Of a stretch of 64,000 nucleotides of DNA, positions 1 through 13,700 are shown in pieces (positions within the stretch are counted from its first letter, which is position 1; every line of letters begins with the position of its first letter). Origin of the DNA: Rattus norvegicus (Eukaryota > Chordata > Mammalia > Rodentia > Muridae); assembly GCF_036323735.1 (NCBI RefSeq), contig NC_086021.1, forward strand, positions 125,862,476 through 125,926,475, in the 5' to 3' direction. The notes under the pieces were generated by a model, which was given only the letters and a program-made list of their open reading frames with translations, searched no databases and was not told the DNA's origin. A program made the translations under genes and the position numbers.

Positions 1-167
1 TGCACGAAAGAGTTAACTAAATATAAAAAATAAGTAAATACATTAAGTCAAAAAGCATGGTAATACTTATTCAGAGGTCCCTGTTAGCTTTTCAGTCTTC
101 ATTTAGAAACATATGAGCCATTTCCATGGGATGCTCTAAGGTTTAATATATACTCCCTGTGTTTTAG

Positions 168-225
168 GCTGAAGGTAAACAGGACGACCAAGCAGGTGAT
201 CATGTGATTAAGTCAGACCCTTCAG
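168..225 (+). CDS. Eif2ak4: Eif2ak4 exon, kinase activation segment, first part
   Basis: First exon in the window, 58 bp, codon phase 0 at its start. It encodes AEGKQDDQAG...KSDPS, the loop just after the DFG motif (DFG itself is upstream). Acceptor TTTTAG, donor GTAAAG; the last base begins a glycine codon finished in the next exon. Confidence 0.93.
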
Positions 226-1124
226 GTAAAGCCTTTATTTCATCCATGTGTTTAAAAAGAAGACCATAAAACTTCTCAACCTGAAATCTGCCTTTTACTT
301 ATAAAAAACTTTATTCTGAAACAAATTGAAATTACTGTTTAAATAGTTTTTATGGAAGTTTAAGGGTTTTTTTCCTTTTACTATGTTAATTACTCTTAAG
401 AAACACAAGCACTATCATTAGTAGAACAATGGTAATGGTGGTCTCCTGGGGGCCCAAAGCTGTGCTTTGACCAACTCTAATTAGTCCTGTAAGGTTACCT
501 CAAGACCTGGCCTTTCTGGGGTCCTATCTTGTCCTAGCCTTTCTATGTAAGCAGAGACCTTTGTGTGAGGCAGTGTGGCCAGCCTAGGGCACAGATCAGT
601 TACCTGTGCAGTGTTCACTTTCCTCCCCGGGGTGGGAGGGACAGGACTGCAGATAACAGAGCCAGCCCAGCTTTGCTTTAAAGAAGCCCTTTTGTTCTGG
701 GCCAGGACACCACTCAGCAGGTAAAGTTGCCTGCCACTGAGCCTGATGACCTGAGTTCAGCCATTTGAGTCCAGAGGGTGGAAGGAATCCATGAGCTCCC
801 ACAAGTTGTCCTCTGGCCCTCACATGACATGCCACAGCATGCACACACCCACACAAATAAATAAAGATAACTAGGAGTTAGGAGGAAGCCCTTGGTTTTC
901 AGTTTACTTTAGCTGGAGCTAGGGGTGTAGCTCACTGCCACTCACCGAGCATGCCCAAGACCCCGGGTTCAGTCCTGAGCACTGTGAAACAGCAAGGACG
1001 GACAGCTCAGTCCCCAGCTGGAATGCTCTCCTTTCCTCCATAGGCCATTTGACTGGCATGGTTGGCACCGCTCTGTATGTAAGCCCTGAGGTCCAAGGAA
1101 GTACCAAGTCTGCGTACAACCAGG

Positions 1125-1187
<63 letters not shown>

Positions 1188-4100
1188 GAGGTGAGGAGGT
1201 GGTGTCTCAGAGTGAGTTACAAGCAGAAGCATCAAGATAGTCACACAGGGTTTATCGATCAGCTGAAGTAGGAACAGCCATTCTAGCCAGAGCATGCAGC
1301 AGTGCCCAAGGGCAGCAACTGAAGCTGGCACTGCTGCAGAGGCTGGCACTTCCTCCATCCATTAGGACTGTGTGAGCTAACCTCTGTACTGTTCCCCTCC
1401 CCAGGTCAGGTTCATAGGGAGCAAGGCAGCCACTGGAGTAACAGCTGCGTTCCCAGCCCTTGCTGAGCTGACCTAGTGACGGTAGAACCCATGACGAGCA
1501 AGGAAGCAATAAGAGAAATGTCCTAAATTGGGATGAGGCCCATGAAGAACAGAATTGAGTAGCAAGGCAGTAGTGGGGCCTGGCAGACATTCAGAATTGT
1601 TTCCTTCAGCTCTAGGCATCCAGCTCTATTCTAGGCAGGTGCTCCACCATCAAACCACATCCTGAAACTCTCACACGGATGCCATTTAGAATAAAGGATG
1701 AACAAGATAAGTGAAGGCTAGGGACATGGCTCAGTTGGTAGGGCACTGGCTTGGCATGTGACAGGCTTGGTCCTATCAGTAGCACTGAGAAGCCATGGGT
1801 AGAGCATGCCCAGGAGGGGAAAGGGCTGAAGCAGTGGAAATAGCAAGCATCAAGAAGGGTCTTGGAAGGTGAATACATTCTGTACAGTGGGGTAGCTACA
1901 GCTTATAAAAATGTACAATAATTTTAAACATTGCAAATGACTAGATCTCAAATGTTCTTACCAGAGAGAGGGAGGGAAGGAGGGAGAGATGGTAACTATG
2001 TAAATAGATAGTCATGTTAGCTTGACTGTGATGGTTATTTCTGGGTGAAAATTTTGGATGATTTGCTTTTAAAATTATAGGTCTAAAACCTTGTTTCAGA
2101 ACAGATCATCAAGTTCCTTAACTAAACCCCCAAGCTCCTGGAAATGCCACTTTGATATCAGAGCCCTCTAAAGGCAATTTCTGTCTTCCCCACAGAAAGT
2201 GGATCTCTTCAGCCTGGGAATTATCCTCTTTGAGATGTCGTATCACCCGATGGTGACTGCCTCAGAAAGAATTTTCGTTCTCAACCAACTTCGAGATGTG
2301 GGTGTCAGATATGTTTGATGAATAAATTTCCAGTATCCTCAGTCTCGTGTGGAGATCAGAACTCAAAGCAGGACTTTTTCCTGGTATTTATAAAATAGAA
2401 GAGGCTATCAATTGTTGATTCAAAAAAAATGGTCTTAGCTGATAGCCCAGGCTAGCCTGAAACATGAGATCCCCCTGTCTTATCCTTCTGAATGGCTTGG
2501 ATTACAGATCCATGGCACCAAGCCTGGCTACCTTTTCTAATTTTAGTGACTCTCATTAGCTGATTCATGGTAAAATAATCAGTTCTGTCGCTTTCAGGGA
2601 AATGTCTTTGGGACAAGGAAGGTTGCTTCCTTTGAGTTGCCAACATTGCAGTTTTGGTAACTAAAGATTGTCAGCCTATGTTGTTCTGTGTTCTAGTGTG
2701 AGAAAACACACCTCTGTCAACGTGCCCAGTGTTGAGAAACAGTTTTGTTTGCTTGAGGCGAGCCAGCCTAGTCTACATGGCATTCTAGACCTTATCTTCT
2801 TACCCCCTCCAAAACATAAAGGTTTATATTGAATGGATCTGGTTTTGTAATGCCTAAAGCAAATCTCAATGACCAGAAGTTGAAATGGATCTGAAGTCTG
2901 GAGTCAGACCTCTGGGGTAGAGAATCTGCTGAACCTGCCACATGTGTGGCTCTCAGTCACTTGAGCTGCTTTTCCCCAGTGAAATTCCCACTCCTGTGCT
3001 TGGAATAAACCCTTGCCTCAGTTGCTGTTTGTGCTCATAGGGATGAGTGTTACAGGGGGCCCAGTCAAGGGTTCCCATGACAACGGGGCATTAAGAAAGT
3101 GGAAAGTAAAGTCTGGGCAATCTGAACTGTTATTCGTGAGCCAGAGGTCTGGAGAGCCTTTCTCATCCTTAGGGAGCAACAGCAAGCCTAAGTGCTTGTT
3201 AAGTTAAATCACATATATCAAGCCAGGCCTGGTGGGGCATGCCTACAGTCCCTGCGTATAAGAGAGAAGGAGCACGAGTTCAAGGCCAGCCTGGACTATG
3301 CATCAGCAAGACCCTGTCCACACGGCACACTAATAGACCACAGCAGTGCACACACTGTGGATGCTCTGAGGATACCTTGACAGCAGCATGTGGGTAGCAG
3401 GTGATAAGGCATAGATGAACCGAAAATGATTCTGCCACTCACCTTAGCTGGGATGGGTCTGGATGAGGATGTCCTTGAGGGCGTCCCTTTCTGTAATCTT
3501 GTTTTTTCATTTCAGGAATTTATAAACTGTCAGTTAATCTTGTAGCTGAGGTCCTGCTTATCAGAAAAACAGGGGCTTGGAGGAATGAGTGGGATTTGGA
3601 TTTGCCCATTCTTTTTAGTTTGTTTGCTTCTGAGTCTTCTGGCCTCTGGCTTGGCTGTGTCTGAGGACACCCGTGACCTTCCACCTCCCAGTTTTCCTCT
3701 TAGGCCGATGCTTTCATGGAATCTCACCTCTTTTCACCATGTGCTTCACTAAATTGCTTTGTGTTTATGTGAAACCCTTACATTTAATTTATTCCTTATG
3801 CCGACTTTTATTGACAATTATAGTCATGGCAAAAATCTCTTATTGAAATTATCTTTTATTTAAACTTAAAGGAGGTGATTTGCATAACGGAGGCCGTCAC
3901 TTGGGTAATGTCTGTGTTAATAGACTGTACTGCATAGTGAGCACAGGGCGTGGAGACGTTGTCTTGTTAGCAAATCTTAATTTGCTCTTTGGTTATCTTA
4001 CTGTGCTGAATAAAAGCTTTGCCTGTGGCAACCTGCCAAGCGCTTGCTGATTTGAATATAATACTCTTTTAGCCCACGTCACCCAAGTTCCCAGACGACT

Positions 4101-4684
4101 TTGAGGACGGAGAGCATACAAAGCAGGTAATTTGCTGAGGCCTTAATTGCTGCGTCTTCAGTCTTGGGTTTTAATTACTGTTTCTCTCGGTTTTCAATTA
4201 GTAATCTTCTGCCACTCAGTCTCTTGTGTTCAAGGAACAACATGGGGGGAAATATCAAAAGACGGAGCTCTTAAGATGTTGCTAGGCTTGAAATGCACTA
4301 TAGAAAGGCCCAGGTCTGACAGCAAATTAACCCACTCCAGAGCTCTTTGTGTGCTCAATTGTGCCTTCAAGTGTTACTTGGTGTGTTAGTTACCACGGGC
4401 TTAGCTGGGAGGAGACGCTTTTACCACAAGCTGCGTTAGATAGAACTCAGGACTTACAGGCAAAAAGTTACAATCTCTGTCTCACAGTTGAAGTAATGCA
4501 GGTTGTGCAGGGAGGTCTACAGTCTGCTCCCTGGGCAGTCTGCTCTTACAGGGCTTCGGAATTACTTGGTTTTATAGTACCAGGGAATCAAACATAGGGA
4601 AGTGCCCCACCACTGAACTATCTGTGCAGTAGCTGTCACAGTATTTCACAGCAAGGTAATTTCCCACATACACCATAACCATCA

Positions 4685-4737
<53 letters not shown>

Positions 4738-7700
4738 ACCTTAAGCGAACACTGGCACCCAGACCATCTGAGAGCTCCTAAGTGAGCTGTGTGCCATCTC
4801 TGGTATCCTTTCTTCTTCCTGATGGTTGTTTGCTGTGAAGGTTGTTGAAACCTTCACTCGCTAATACTCATGTCATAGGGAAATTTCTTCCTTACATTGA
4901 CTGTTGTTGACAGTGAGAGTCAGGGCAAACGTCTCTTACTTAAACTGTAAGCATGGAGAACAGGAACATAAACAGAGCATGTCAGCATCTGCAACTTCTT
5001 ATTGACTGCATGGCCGCTGGCCTTGCCACTGCACATGTGTAAGATTTTAGTTTTTCTTTCCTGTGAGATAGGTAAGAGATATCTTTTTATTTCTGTTCGA
5101 GTAAGCTTCTATACTTCGATGTGTTTAGCATGACACTATTTAATGCTAACAGGGTCATTCGGTCACCTCTATTTAATTAGTAAAGAGCAGGCTGGTGCCT
5201 GTTGTAGTTATCTTGTCAGCTGCTATTTCCCATTTGGATTAGTCATTCGCTGTGGTTTTGGGTGTCATAACTATAAATTCTCACTATAGATAGGGTCTCT
5301 CTACATACTCCTAGCTGTCCTAAAGCTCACTATGTAGACCAGGCTGGCCTTGAACTCACAGAGATTCACCTGCCTCTGCTTCTACCACGCCCACCAAAAG
5401 GTATTTTAAAAATACATTGAGATGTTTAATACAATCCACCTAAAAATCGAAATTTTCTGTTCACAATTATTCTGCCAACTTTTTTTCATAAATTCTTGTT
5501 GTAAACTACAGGATTGGCACATGTCTTTAATTCCCGCATTTGGGAGACAGATGCAGGTGAATCTCTTTGAGTTCAAAGCATGGTCTACATATGGCAAGTT
5601 CCAGGCCAAGTGGGCTGTATACTGAGGAGACTGTCTCTAGAGAGAGAGCCCTTAGGGAGCCTTGTAAAGGCTTGTGCTGCTTCAGGGGGTTCTCGACTGT
5701 GGAGGCAACAGTGAGAGCGGGAGGATTCCAGGGGACAGAATGAGTAAACACAGAGGAGGGAAAGTGAGGGAAAGTGAGGACTGCCGTGTGCTTTGTGTAA
5801 GCACTAGCATTAAGCGTGGGCTCGTGGTGTTTTCTAGGTGTCTCTTCTTCTATACAGTCATTTGTGTTATAAGACTAAGCTCAGCTTCTGTGTGCTTTGC
5901 TAAGTTGAGGGTGTTTTTGATTGTTGGTGAGGAGATATAAAAAGGGCCCTCTCCCTTTCAAGGAATAAATACTCCAGTTACATTTATGCACAAGTCTGTG
6001 GTCATGAGGCACTGATGGCGCAAGCAGAGATCTCGGCAGTGCCAACTGAGCATAGAAAGTACCCTGAATGACCGCCATGGGAGGTCCCTGAGCTTCACCT
6101 GCTGTCTCCTTACCAGCTGTGTGCCTGTCACATTGCAGAAATCTGTCATCTCCTGGCTGTTAAACCATGATCCAGCCAAACGGCCCACAGCCATGGAGCT
6201 GCTCAAGAGTGAGCTGCTCCCCCCACCACAGATGGAGGAGTCGGAGCTGCATGAAGTGCTGCACCACACGCTGGCCAACACGGATGGGAAGGCCTACCGC
6301 ACCATGATGAGCCAGCTCTTCTGCCAGCACAGCTCCCCCGCCATAGACTACACCTACGACAGCGACATCCTGAAGGTGGGCTGCGTCAGCATGTCGTGTA
6401 GTTCCCTAAACTTTTAAATTTACTCTTTGATAGCTTCTATGTATGTCTGTGATGCATTCTGATCAAACTCATCCCTCAGCCCTTTCTTATCTTCCTCCCA
6501 CCCCTAATACCCTTTCTCCTACTAAATGCTTGTCTAACCTTCATGTCTTATGTTTTTATAGTTTTTTAATAGCACTTATGTAAGGGGGTGGGGCACGCAT
6601 GTGTCATGGTACACATATTGTGGTCAGAGGACAACCTGTAGGAATGTGTGTGTCTCAGGGATTGAACCCACACTGCCAGGCTAGGCAGCAGATGCCTTTA
6701 CCTGCTAAGCCATCCCGTGTCTGTGTCTCTTTGTCTTGTTTGGGTTTTCCTTTGTGATCTACTGGGTTTAACCAGCTATTCCTGCACTGTAAGTTCTTGG
6801 CTTAAGTTCCCAAAAGCCCCAAAAAATGCATGCAAACTGTGTGACTGCATAGTCAGGGAAGAGCTAATAATCACTCTCCTGATCCTCGATCCTTCCCACT
6901 CTGTGCCCACCCAAGAGACTGAGAGGCAGAACCCATCTCAGATGTCCAGCCAGGGATGCCCCAGCGGTCAGATGTGCATGGGGTGACACAGTGGCTCCCA
7001 GCTCTGGCAGACAGCCTAGGAAGCTCAGGTGCAAGGTGCCCGGCTCCTCGGCCCTTCTGCGCCTTCAGCTGTGCGTCTCAAGCGTCTTGAAAAGCTTCCA
7101 GACAGTGTCAGAAGAGTAGTCAAAGATGCCATCTTAGGAGCCTCTATTATTTCACTTCTAAAAGTAAAAAACAAAAATAAAAATAAAAAAAAACCACAGG
7201 AGCCCCTGAAATAATTTAGAGAAATGTTTAAAAAGTTGAGTGAGTAGGTAACCAAGACTGGCTGTCCTTGCCATCTATTTCTATATAGTTAGCTGTGGTA
7301 TAATTTTAGAAGATGGAGTTTAGAGGAAACTATACATTTTAAGTGTGTATGATCATGTACACCCTGCAGACACTGAAGAGGATTGTGACCGGGCAACACA
7401 GTGAGCCCCTGTCTCAGAAACAAGAGCAGAGCTTGACTGTCTAGTAATAATCAGGTCTCTTTGTAAGACTACAACTAACTTTATTTTGTCTTTTGACTTA
7501 TTTTTTATTTCTAAAATACTGTAATAAAATGGAATGAAAAGGAAATACCTTAAACAAATATCCATGTCTCTCCTCTAAATATGTCTAAAGAGACAGTCAC
7601 TCCAGACCTCTGCTGTGATCTTGGGACTAACTTGTGCAGCACCAAACACAAACCACAGAGGAGCGTTTCAGAGGAATCTTGGGTTAGGCTCTGCTGATGA

Positions 7701-10700
7701 CATTTAATCGGTCTTGTTTTAGGGCAACTTCTTGATTCGCACAGCCAAGATCCAGCAGCTTGTGTGTGAAACCATCGTCCGCGTCTTCAAAAGGCATGGT
7801 ATGTCTTCCCTGAAAATCACTCCTCAGAGAGTTTTCTAAACATCATTAGAAAGTAAAGTGTGTGCACACAAGCATAAGAACCTGAGTTCGGTCCGCAGCA
7901 CCTACCTCGGCCTCACACATCTGCAACCCCAGCAGTAGGGCGGGACACAGAGACAGGAAGATCCCCAAGCTCAGTGGGCAGACAGCCCACTCAATACACT
8001 CAGGCTCAGTGAGAGCAGTTGAGACAGACACCTGACAGCAACCCATAGCATAAGTGCAAGCACACATGTACAAACCCATGCACATGTGCACACACCAACA
8101 CAAACACATACCCCATGGGTATACACACACACAGAAAGAAAGGAAAGCCAGATGTGGCTGTAATCTCAGCACTCAGGAGGCTAAGGCAAGAGGCTTGAAG
8201 CCAGCTGAGGCAATATAGTGAGACCCAGTCTCAATAAAAGAGAGAATTTACTATAGGTAGATTTTGGTATGACCGTATTAAGATCCATTTATAAGCAGTT
8301 GGCCCAGCTTGTTGAAGAGAAACTGTTAATTATCCCCACCTTGCTACTAAAATACATTTGGCTCATAGATAGAGTCTTACTAAGTCACAGACTTAGCCCG
8401 GCTCAGCTCTACGTGGATCCATCTGGAACATTATTAACCAGTATTGGGAATACTAGGAATAGTGTCCCAGGGGCAGCTCGCTCGCCTGTGTGCTTGTGTG
8501 CATTTTGGGTTGCCTGAAGGAAGCACAGACCCGAGGCTCAGTGGCTCTCTCTGTATTTTGGTGTAGGAGCTGTCCAGCTGTGCACCCCGCTGCTGCTTCC
8601 CCGAAACAGGCAAATATATGAGCACAACGAAGCCGCTCTGTTCATGGATCACAGTGGCATGCTGGTGATGCTTCCTTTCGACCTGCGGGTGAGCCGGGAT
8701 GCTGCTCCGTTAAAGAATCCCCTCCCAGACGCACCACTACAGGGGAGAGACGTTGAGGAAATTACTAATCAGAGTAAAAGCAGTGTTAGAGTTCAGTAAT
8801 GTCTGATCCTGTATTGCAGGAACTAAGGTCCACAGAGCAACCTTATAGCAAGTTAACCTCAACTGGGACAGATAAATGTGGTTTACTTGCCAGCTAGCTC
8901 TTCAGTAAAAGCCCAAATGTTACTATCTAGAGCATTTAATGCTTGCAACAGCTAATTGGGCGTGCTGAGTTTTGTCCATATTCTCTTTCCTGTGATCCCC
9001 AAAGCTCTCTTAGCCAGCAATATCTCTTAGTCTTTCATTCCTGTGGCCTTGACTGCTAGCAAAGCCATCAGTAACTGCACTCTAGACCTGAGGAAAGCGT
9101 TCAGTGAGTTCATAGTCAGGGTTCTGTCCCTAATGTACAGAAGCCACTTACAAATCAACGCAAGGAGAGAGTGTGCACTTAGCATGTGCAGTGTCCTGGG
9201 TTCAATCCGCAGTACCGAAACATCTTTAAAATCCGAATAGAGACGAGGAAAGCACACAGCCAGGCAGGCTGTAGAATAACAGTTAAACTCCAAAGAGTGC
9301 TGACACGCCAAGATACATATGGCTGTGCACATGTGCTTGCCTTTAACTTTACACAGAAGATACAAAGCTTTATATTATTCAGATATGGCCAGGACTCTTG
9401 AGAACATTAATTGCTAACTTTGTAGAAAAGTAATAAAAGAATGAAATGAATGAAAGTTTCCAAATTTCTTTTTAGTTTTTTAAAAGATGTCTATATGTGT
9501 ATCTGTGTAAGTGTATGCCACATGTGTGTGCGCATGCCCACAGAGGCAGAAGAGGGCATTAGAGCCCCTAGAACTGGGGCTATACACATTGTGAATCACC
9601 TGTCATGAGCACTAAGAAGAGAACTCAGGCCCTCTGGAGAAGCAAGAAGTCCCTTAACCACTACTCCTTGAAATCTTCCAAAATTTGATTCTCATTCATA
9701 TTCTATGAAATGGCAATTCTACTTCTAGAGTTTGGGGGTTTTGTTTTTTGTTTTTTGTAACACAGTATATGAATCTTAAAAGGATGTTTATGTAATTATA
9801 TCAAGAAAATTGAAACCCATCATGTTTTTCTGTAGGAGAATGATTATATGTCACTTAATATTGTAGAATATTAAGAAGCTATTAAAATGTAGCTGGGCAT
9901 GGTGGCTATACATGCAATCCCAACATGTGGGGGTTAAAGCAGGAGGATCACAAGTTTGAGGCTAGTCCAGATTATGTACTGAGACCCATTTTAGACAAAT
10001 GGGGAGCTGGAGAGGTGACTTAGCAGTGAAGAACACTTAGGCTCTTGCAGAGGACCAGATTCAGTTCCCAGAATCCCCATGGAGTGGTTCACAACTGTCT
10101 ATAAGTCTAGCCCTGGGATATCTAACGCCCTCTTCTGACTTCTGTGGACTTATACTCAGGGACACACGCATACATGTAAAATAAACTTGTTAAAAGACTA
10201 CAGCTAAACTTGTATGTATATCAAATATTCATATATGTAAGGTTAAATACACACGCAGATTAGTATATCTGTAAACATTAAACATGTCCACAATATATTG
10301 ATAGCTTAAGAAAAATAAGTTCCGAAGGAACTCTAAAATCCCACTCTTGTTAAAAAAGGTTTCTAAAACTGAAAGAAACTGTGTGCATGAGTTGCTGTTA
10401 TGTGGCACGCACTTGGTTCATGTGTGCAATAAACTCACTCTTACACATGGGTAAGCTACCATGCACAACAGCCTGTCTTGGGCTGTAAGTAAGTTGTCGG
10501 GGAGTACCTCAAAGTCCTAGGAGGAGGGATACCATCAAGGCGTTTTCCTTTTTGCTTTTCCTCTTTTTATTTTTATTTTTTATGGCTTGTTGCAAAACAA
10601 CTTTTGCTTTTAAAATGTAAGAGAATTTTTTTTCTAAATAATTATGTTTATGTGGGAGAGAAATTTGGGGGGAGAGAGTGAGCAAGCAAGAAGGAGGGAG

Positions 10701-13700
10701 GGGGAGGGCGGGACACTGGAGACCATGCGCAAATGCTCGTATGTGAGAGGTGCTTAGAGTGGAGCCAAGGGCCTCATTTATGCAAAGCAAGGGTTCTGCC
10801 CATGAGCCCTGCTCCCAGCCTTCCTTCTATTTTTTTGGCTTCTGGTTTTCTTTTAAATAAGCAAAGTAGCTTAGAATTACTGCTTGACAGAGGTGAATAA
10901 ACAGCCCATCACCATCTGGACTGTTAGGAAGAGTAGAAGTCCAGAGGATTCGTAGCTGCACTGATTACTAGATGACTACTTTCTACCCACTAAGCCATCT
11001 CCCTAACCCATAAGCTACATCTTAAAAATCACAACTAACCAATAGCCTATGCAGGTTTCAAATGAGCATGATCGACCATGTTTTCGATAAAAAGATTTTT
11101 CTCAAACCTCAGAAATGCAGTAGCCAGAGTCTGCAGTAGAGCCTACTGCGGCTGAAGCCCGCATGAGCGTCCCATGTCGCTAGGGTATATTTTAAAAGAA
11201 ATGCATGAGCAGGCTATTCCGTCATTGTCCTGCATCAGAGTGTGCTGGCTGGAGATCTGGGTGGCAGTCTACGGGGCTACTGCAGTGGGTGCAGTCGGCT
11301 CCGATCTCACTATTAAGTGGGTGCCTGACCTTAAAGTGATGTATGGATTCTAGCCCAAAACTAAAAGATTGTAGAACTTGGCAACTCATGACATGAATCT
11401 TTAAAACTTTCTTCTTTCAGGTCCCTTTTGCAAGATATGTGGCAAGAAATAACATACTGAATTTAAAGCGGTAAGGTGCATGCACTATGCTCCCCTGCGT
11501 TCGGTAGATGTGGGGACGAAATCAGACAAGGGTTTGGGGGTTGGATGTGCTTTTCTCCTGACACTTTCACACAGGGAAGAATTCTGGGGTTGAAGTATTG
11601 AGCAGCATGTGTCAGGGAGCCCAGCCCAGGCCTCCTTTGTCCTCAGATGACTCGAATGTCATAAGACATCTTTAGAAGAAGTGAAGCAGTCGGGTCACCT
11701 GACAGGCAGGCCTGCGTCTAGTCTGTGCTTTCTAATGATCCCAGGCAACATAACTAATGATATTTGCAAATGGTTTCTTAGGGGGGGAAGATCTGGCTGT
11801 TCTTGGTCTCAAATGGCTGCTTTTAAGATTTAATTGGAGAGACAAATGGTCAGTGGTCTCTGCGAAAGCTCCTCATGTAGGTAACTGAGTGGGAGCTGCT
11901 TGTAGAGAACGAGGTGACCCAGCAAGAACGGCCAGTGCTGAGACCCTGGAGCTGGGCAGCAAGGACAGGCTCTGTACCCATTTAGATACTGCAAGGGGTC
12001 AGACTCTGAGATCTTCATCAATTAGAACCGGTATGCTGTCAGTGGCATATCACACAGCATGTCACATCATTCTCTGTGTGCTGTAAGGCCGCAATTACCA
12101 GTCATCCCTAAAGCATGGAGCGTCCTGTATAGGAGGCCATCACCTAATGTGAATTTGGTGTGACTTCTTCCCTCTCAGACATTGACAGTACAAGGCTGGG
12201 AACTGGGGTGTGGATTATGAGGCAAGACTGGTCGGGTTCACAGCTGACTTTGAACTCTTGAGCACAACACAGATTGTTTTTTAATCTTCATTCCTTTTCT
12301 TTGCCCAGCAATTCCTTATACGTATTTGTCTCCAATAAGCAGCGATCTAAGAAAGCTGATCTCTTCCTCCAGATACTGCATAGAGCGGGTGTTCAGACCT
12401 AGGAAGTTAGACCGATTTCATCCCAAAGAACTCCTGGAATGTGCATTTGACATCGTCACTTCTACCGCCAACAGCTCCCTGCCCACTGCTGAAACCATCT
12501 ACACCATCTATGAAGTCATCCAGGAGTTTCCTGCACTTCAGGTTCCTTCCCCGCTATAATGTGTTACCTCGTCCTGCTAGCCTTTGCGGTGGCACCAATA
12601 CCCACTGCCACCTCTGCTGAATGCTGGAGCAGATCATGGCTTTTCTGAAGCAACTGCAGAGAGTTTGTGGGTGACCCTTTAAGCGTCATCTTCGGCTCGA
12701 GCTTCTACCAGGACAGAATTGTTCTGTTGGGATGGGGCATCTCTACCCATTCTTACAACATTCACCAGTGAGTCTGTTTCCTACGATGCTCTTGGCACAC
12801 CCCTGCCCTGGTGAGAGCTCTCAGCGCTCTCCCTCATCTCATCTCTCCACCAGCTCTTACTCTCCACCTCTGATGAGGACTGCTTGCTGCTCTCCTCACA
12901 GGCCCTGCCATTCCCCACTGTTGGTCATGGATGTTCACTTGTCTAGAAAGTCGTCTCTCATCCAGCCATGGGTCAGACCCTTCTCCCAGGAAGCCTCTCA
13001 GGGTTGGCTGGCTGGTCACATTTTTAGTCTCCACCCTCACAGCTCTTGACATGAGGCCTCCATGTGATCCAAGCATGTGTGCTCATTCAAGGTAGAGCCC
13101 CTGGGCCACTTCTCCCTGTACCAGCTGTCCCAGCACACCTGTGAGCACTCAGGAATGATGACCATTAACTGCCCTCTCCAAGCCAGTTACCTCGATCTGA
13201 TTCCTTGTTCCTCCGTCTGTGTGTGCTCTTTTAGGCTCTTTAACTTTGAAGATCAACCTGTGTGTTTGTATGCATATTAAAGTATCACATTCTTCAACTA
13301 TAACACTGAAGGTAGCAGATATGAAAGATATCCAGACAGTAGCAGCAATTGCCTTTAATCCCAATACTCAGAAGGCAGAGGCAAGCCAGCCTGGTCTGCA
13401 AAGCAAACTCCTGGACAGCCAGGGTTACACAGAGAAACTCTATCTATTGATGGATGCTTGATGGATGGATAGGTGGGTGGGTGGGTGGATGGATGGATGG
13501 ATGGATGGTTAGGAAAGAAACAAAAATAAACCAGGAGACAGGATGCTTCACTTTAGCTCTTCTGTGATGGTAGGAAAATAATTACCAGATTCCATTTGAC
13601 CACATACTTCTATTGCTTTTATAATGAAGATAATAGTATTTTTCTCTATATTCTAGGAAAGAAATTACAGCATTTACTTGAACCATACAATGCTCCTAAA

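Noticed and set aside
7000..7215. Possible retrocopy ending in an A-rich tail (AAAACAAAAATAAAAATAAA)
   Set aside because: The GC-richer body preceding the tail does not match any protein or repeat I can recognise, and no target duplication is visible.
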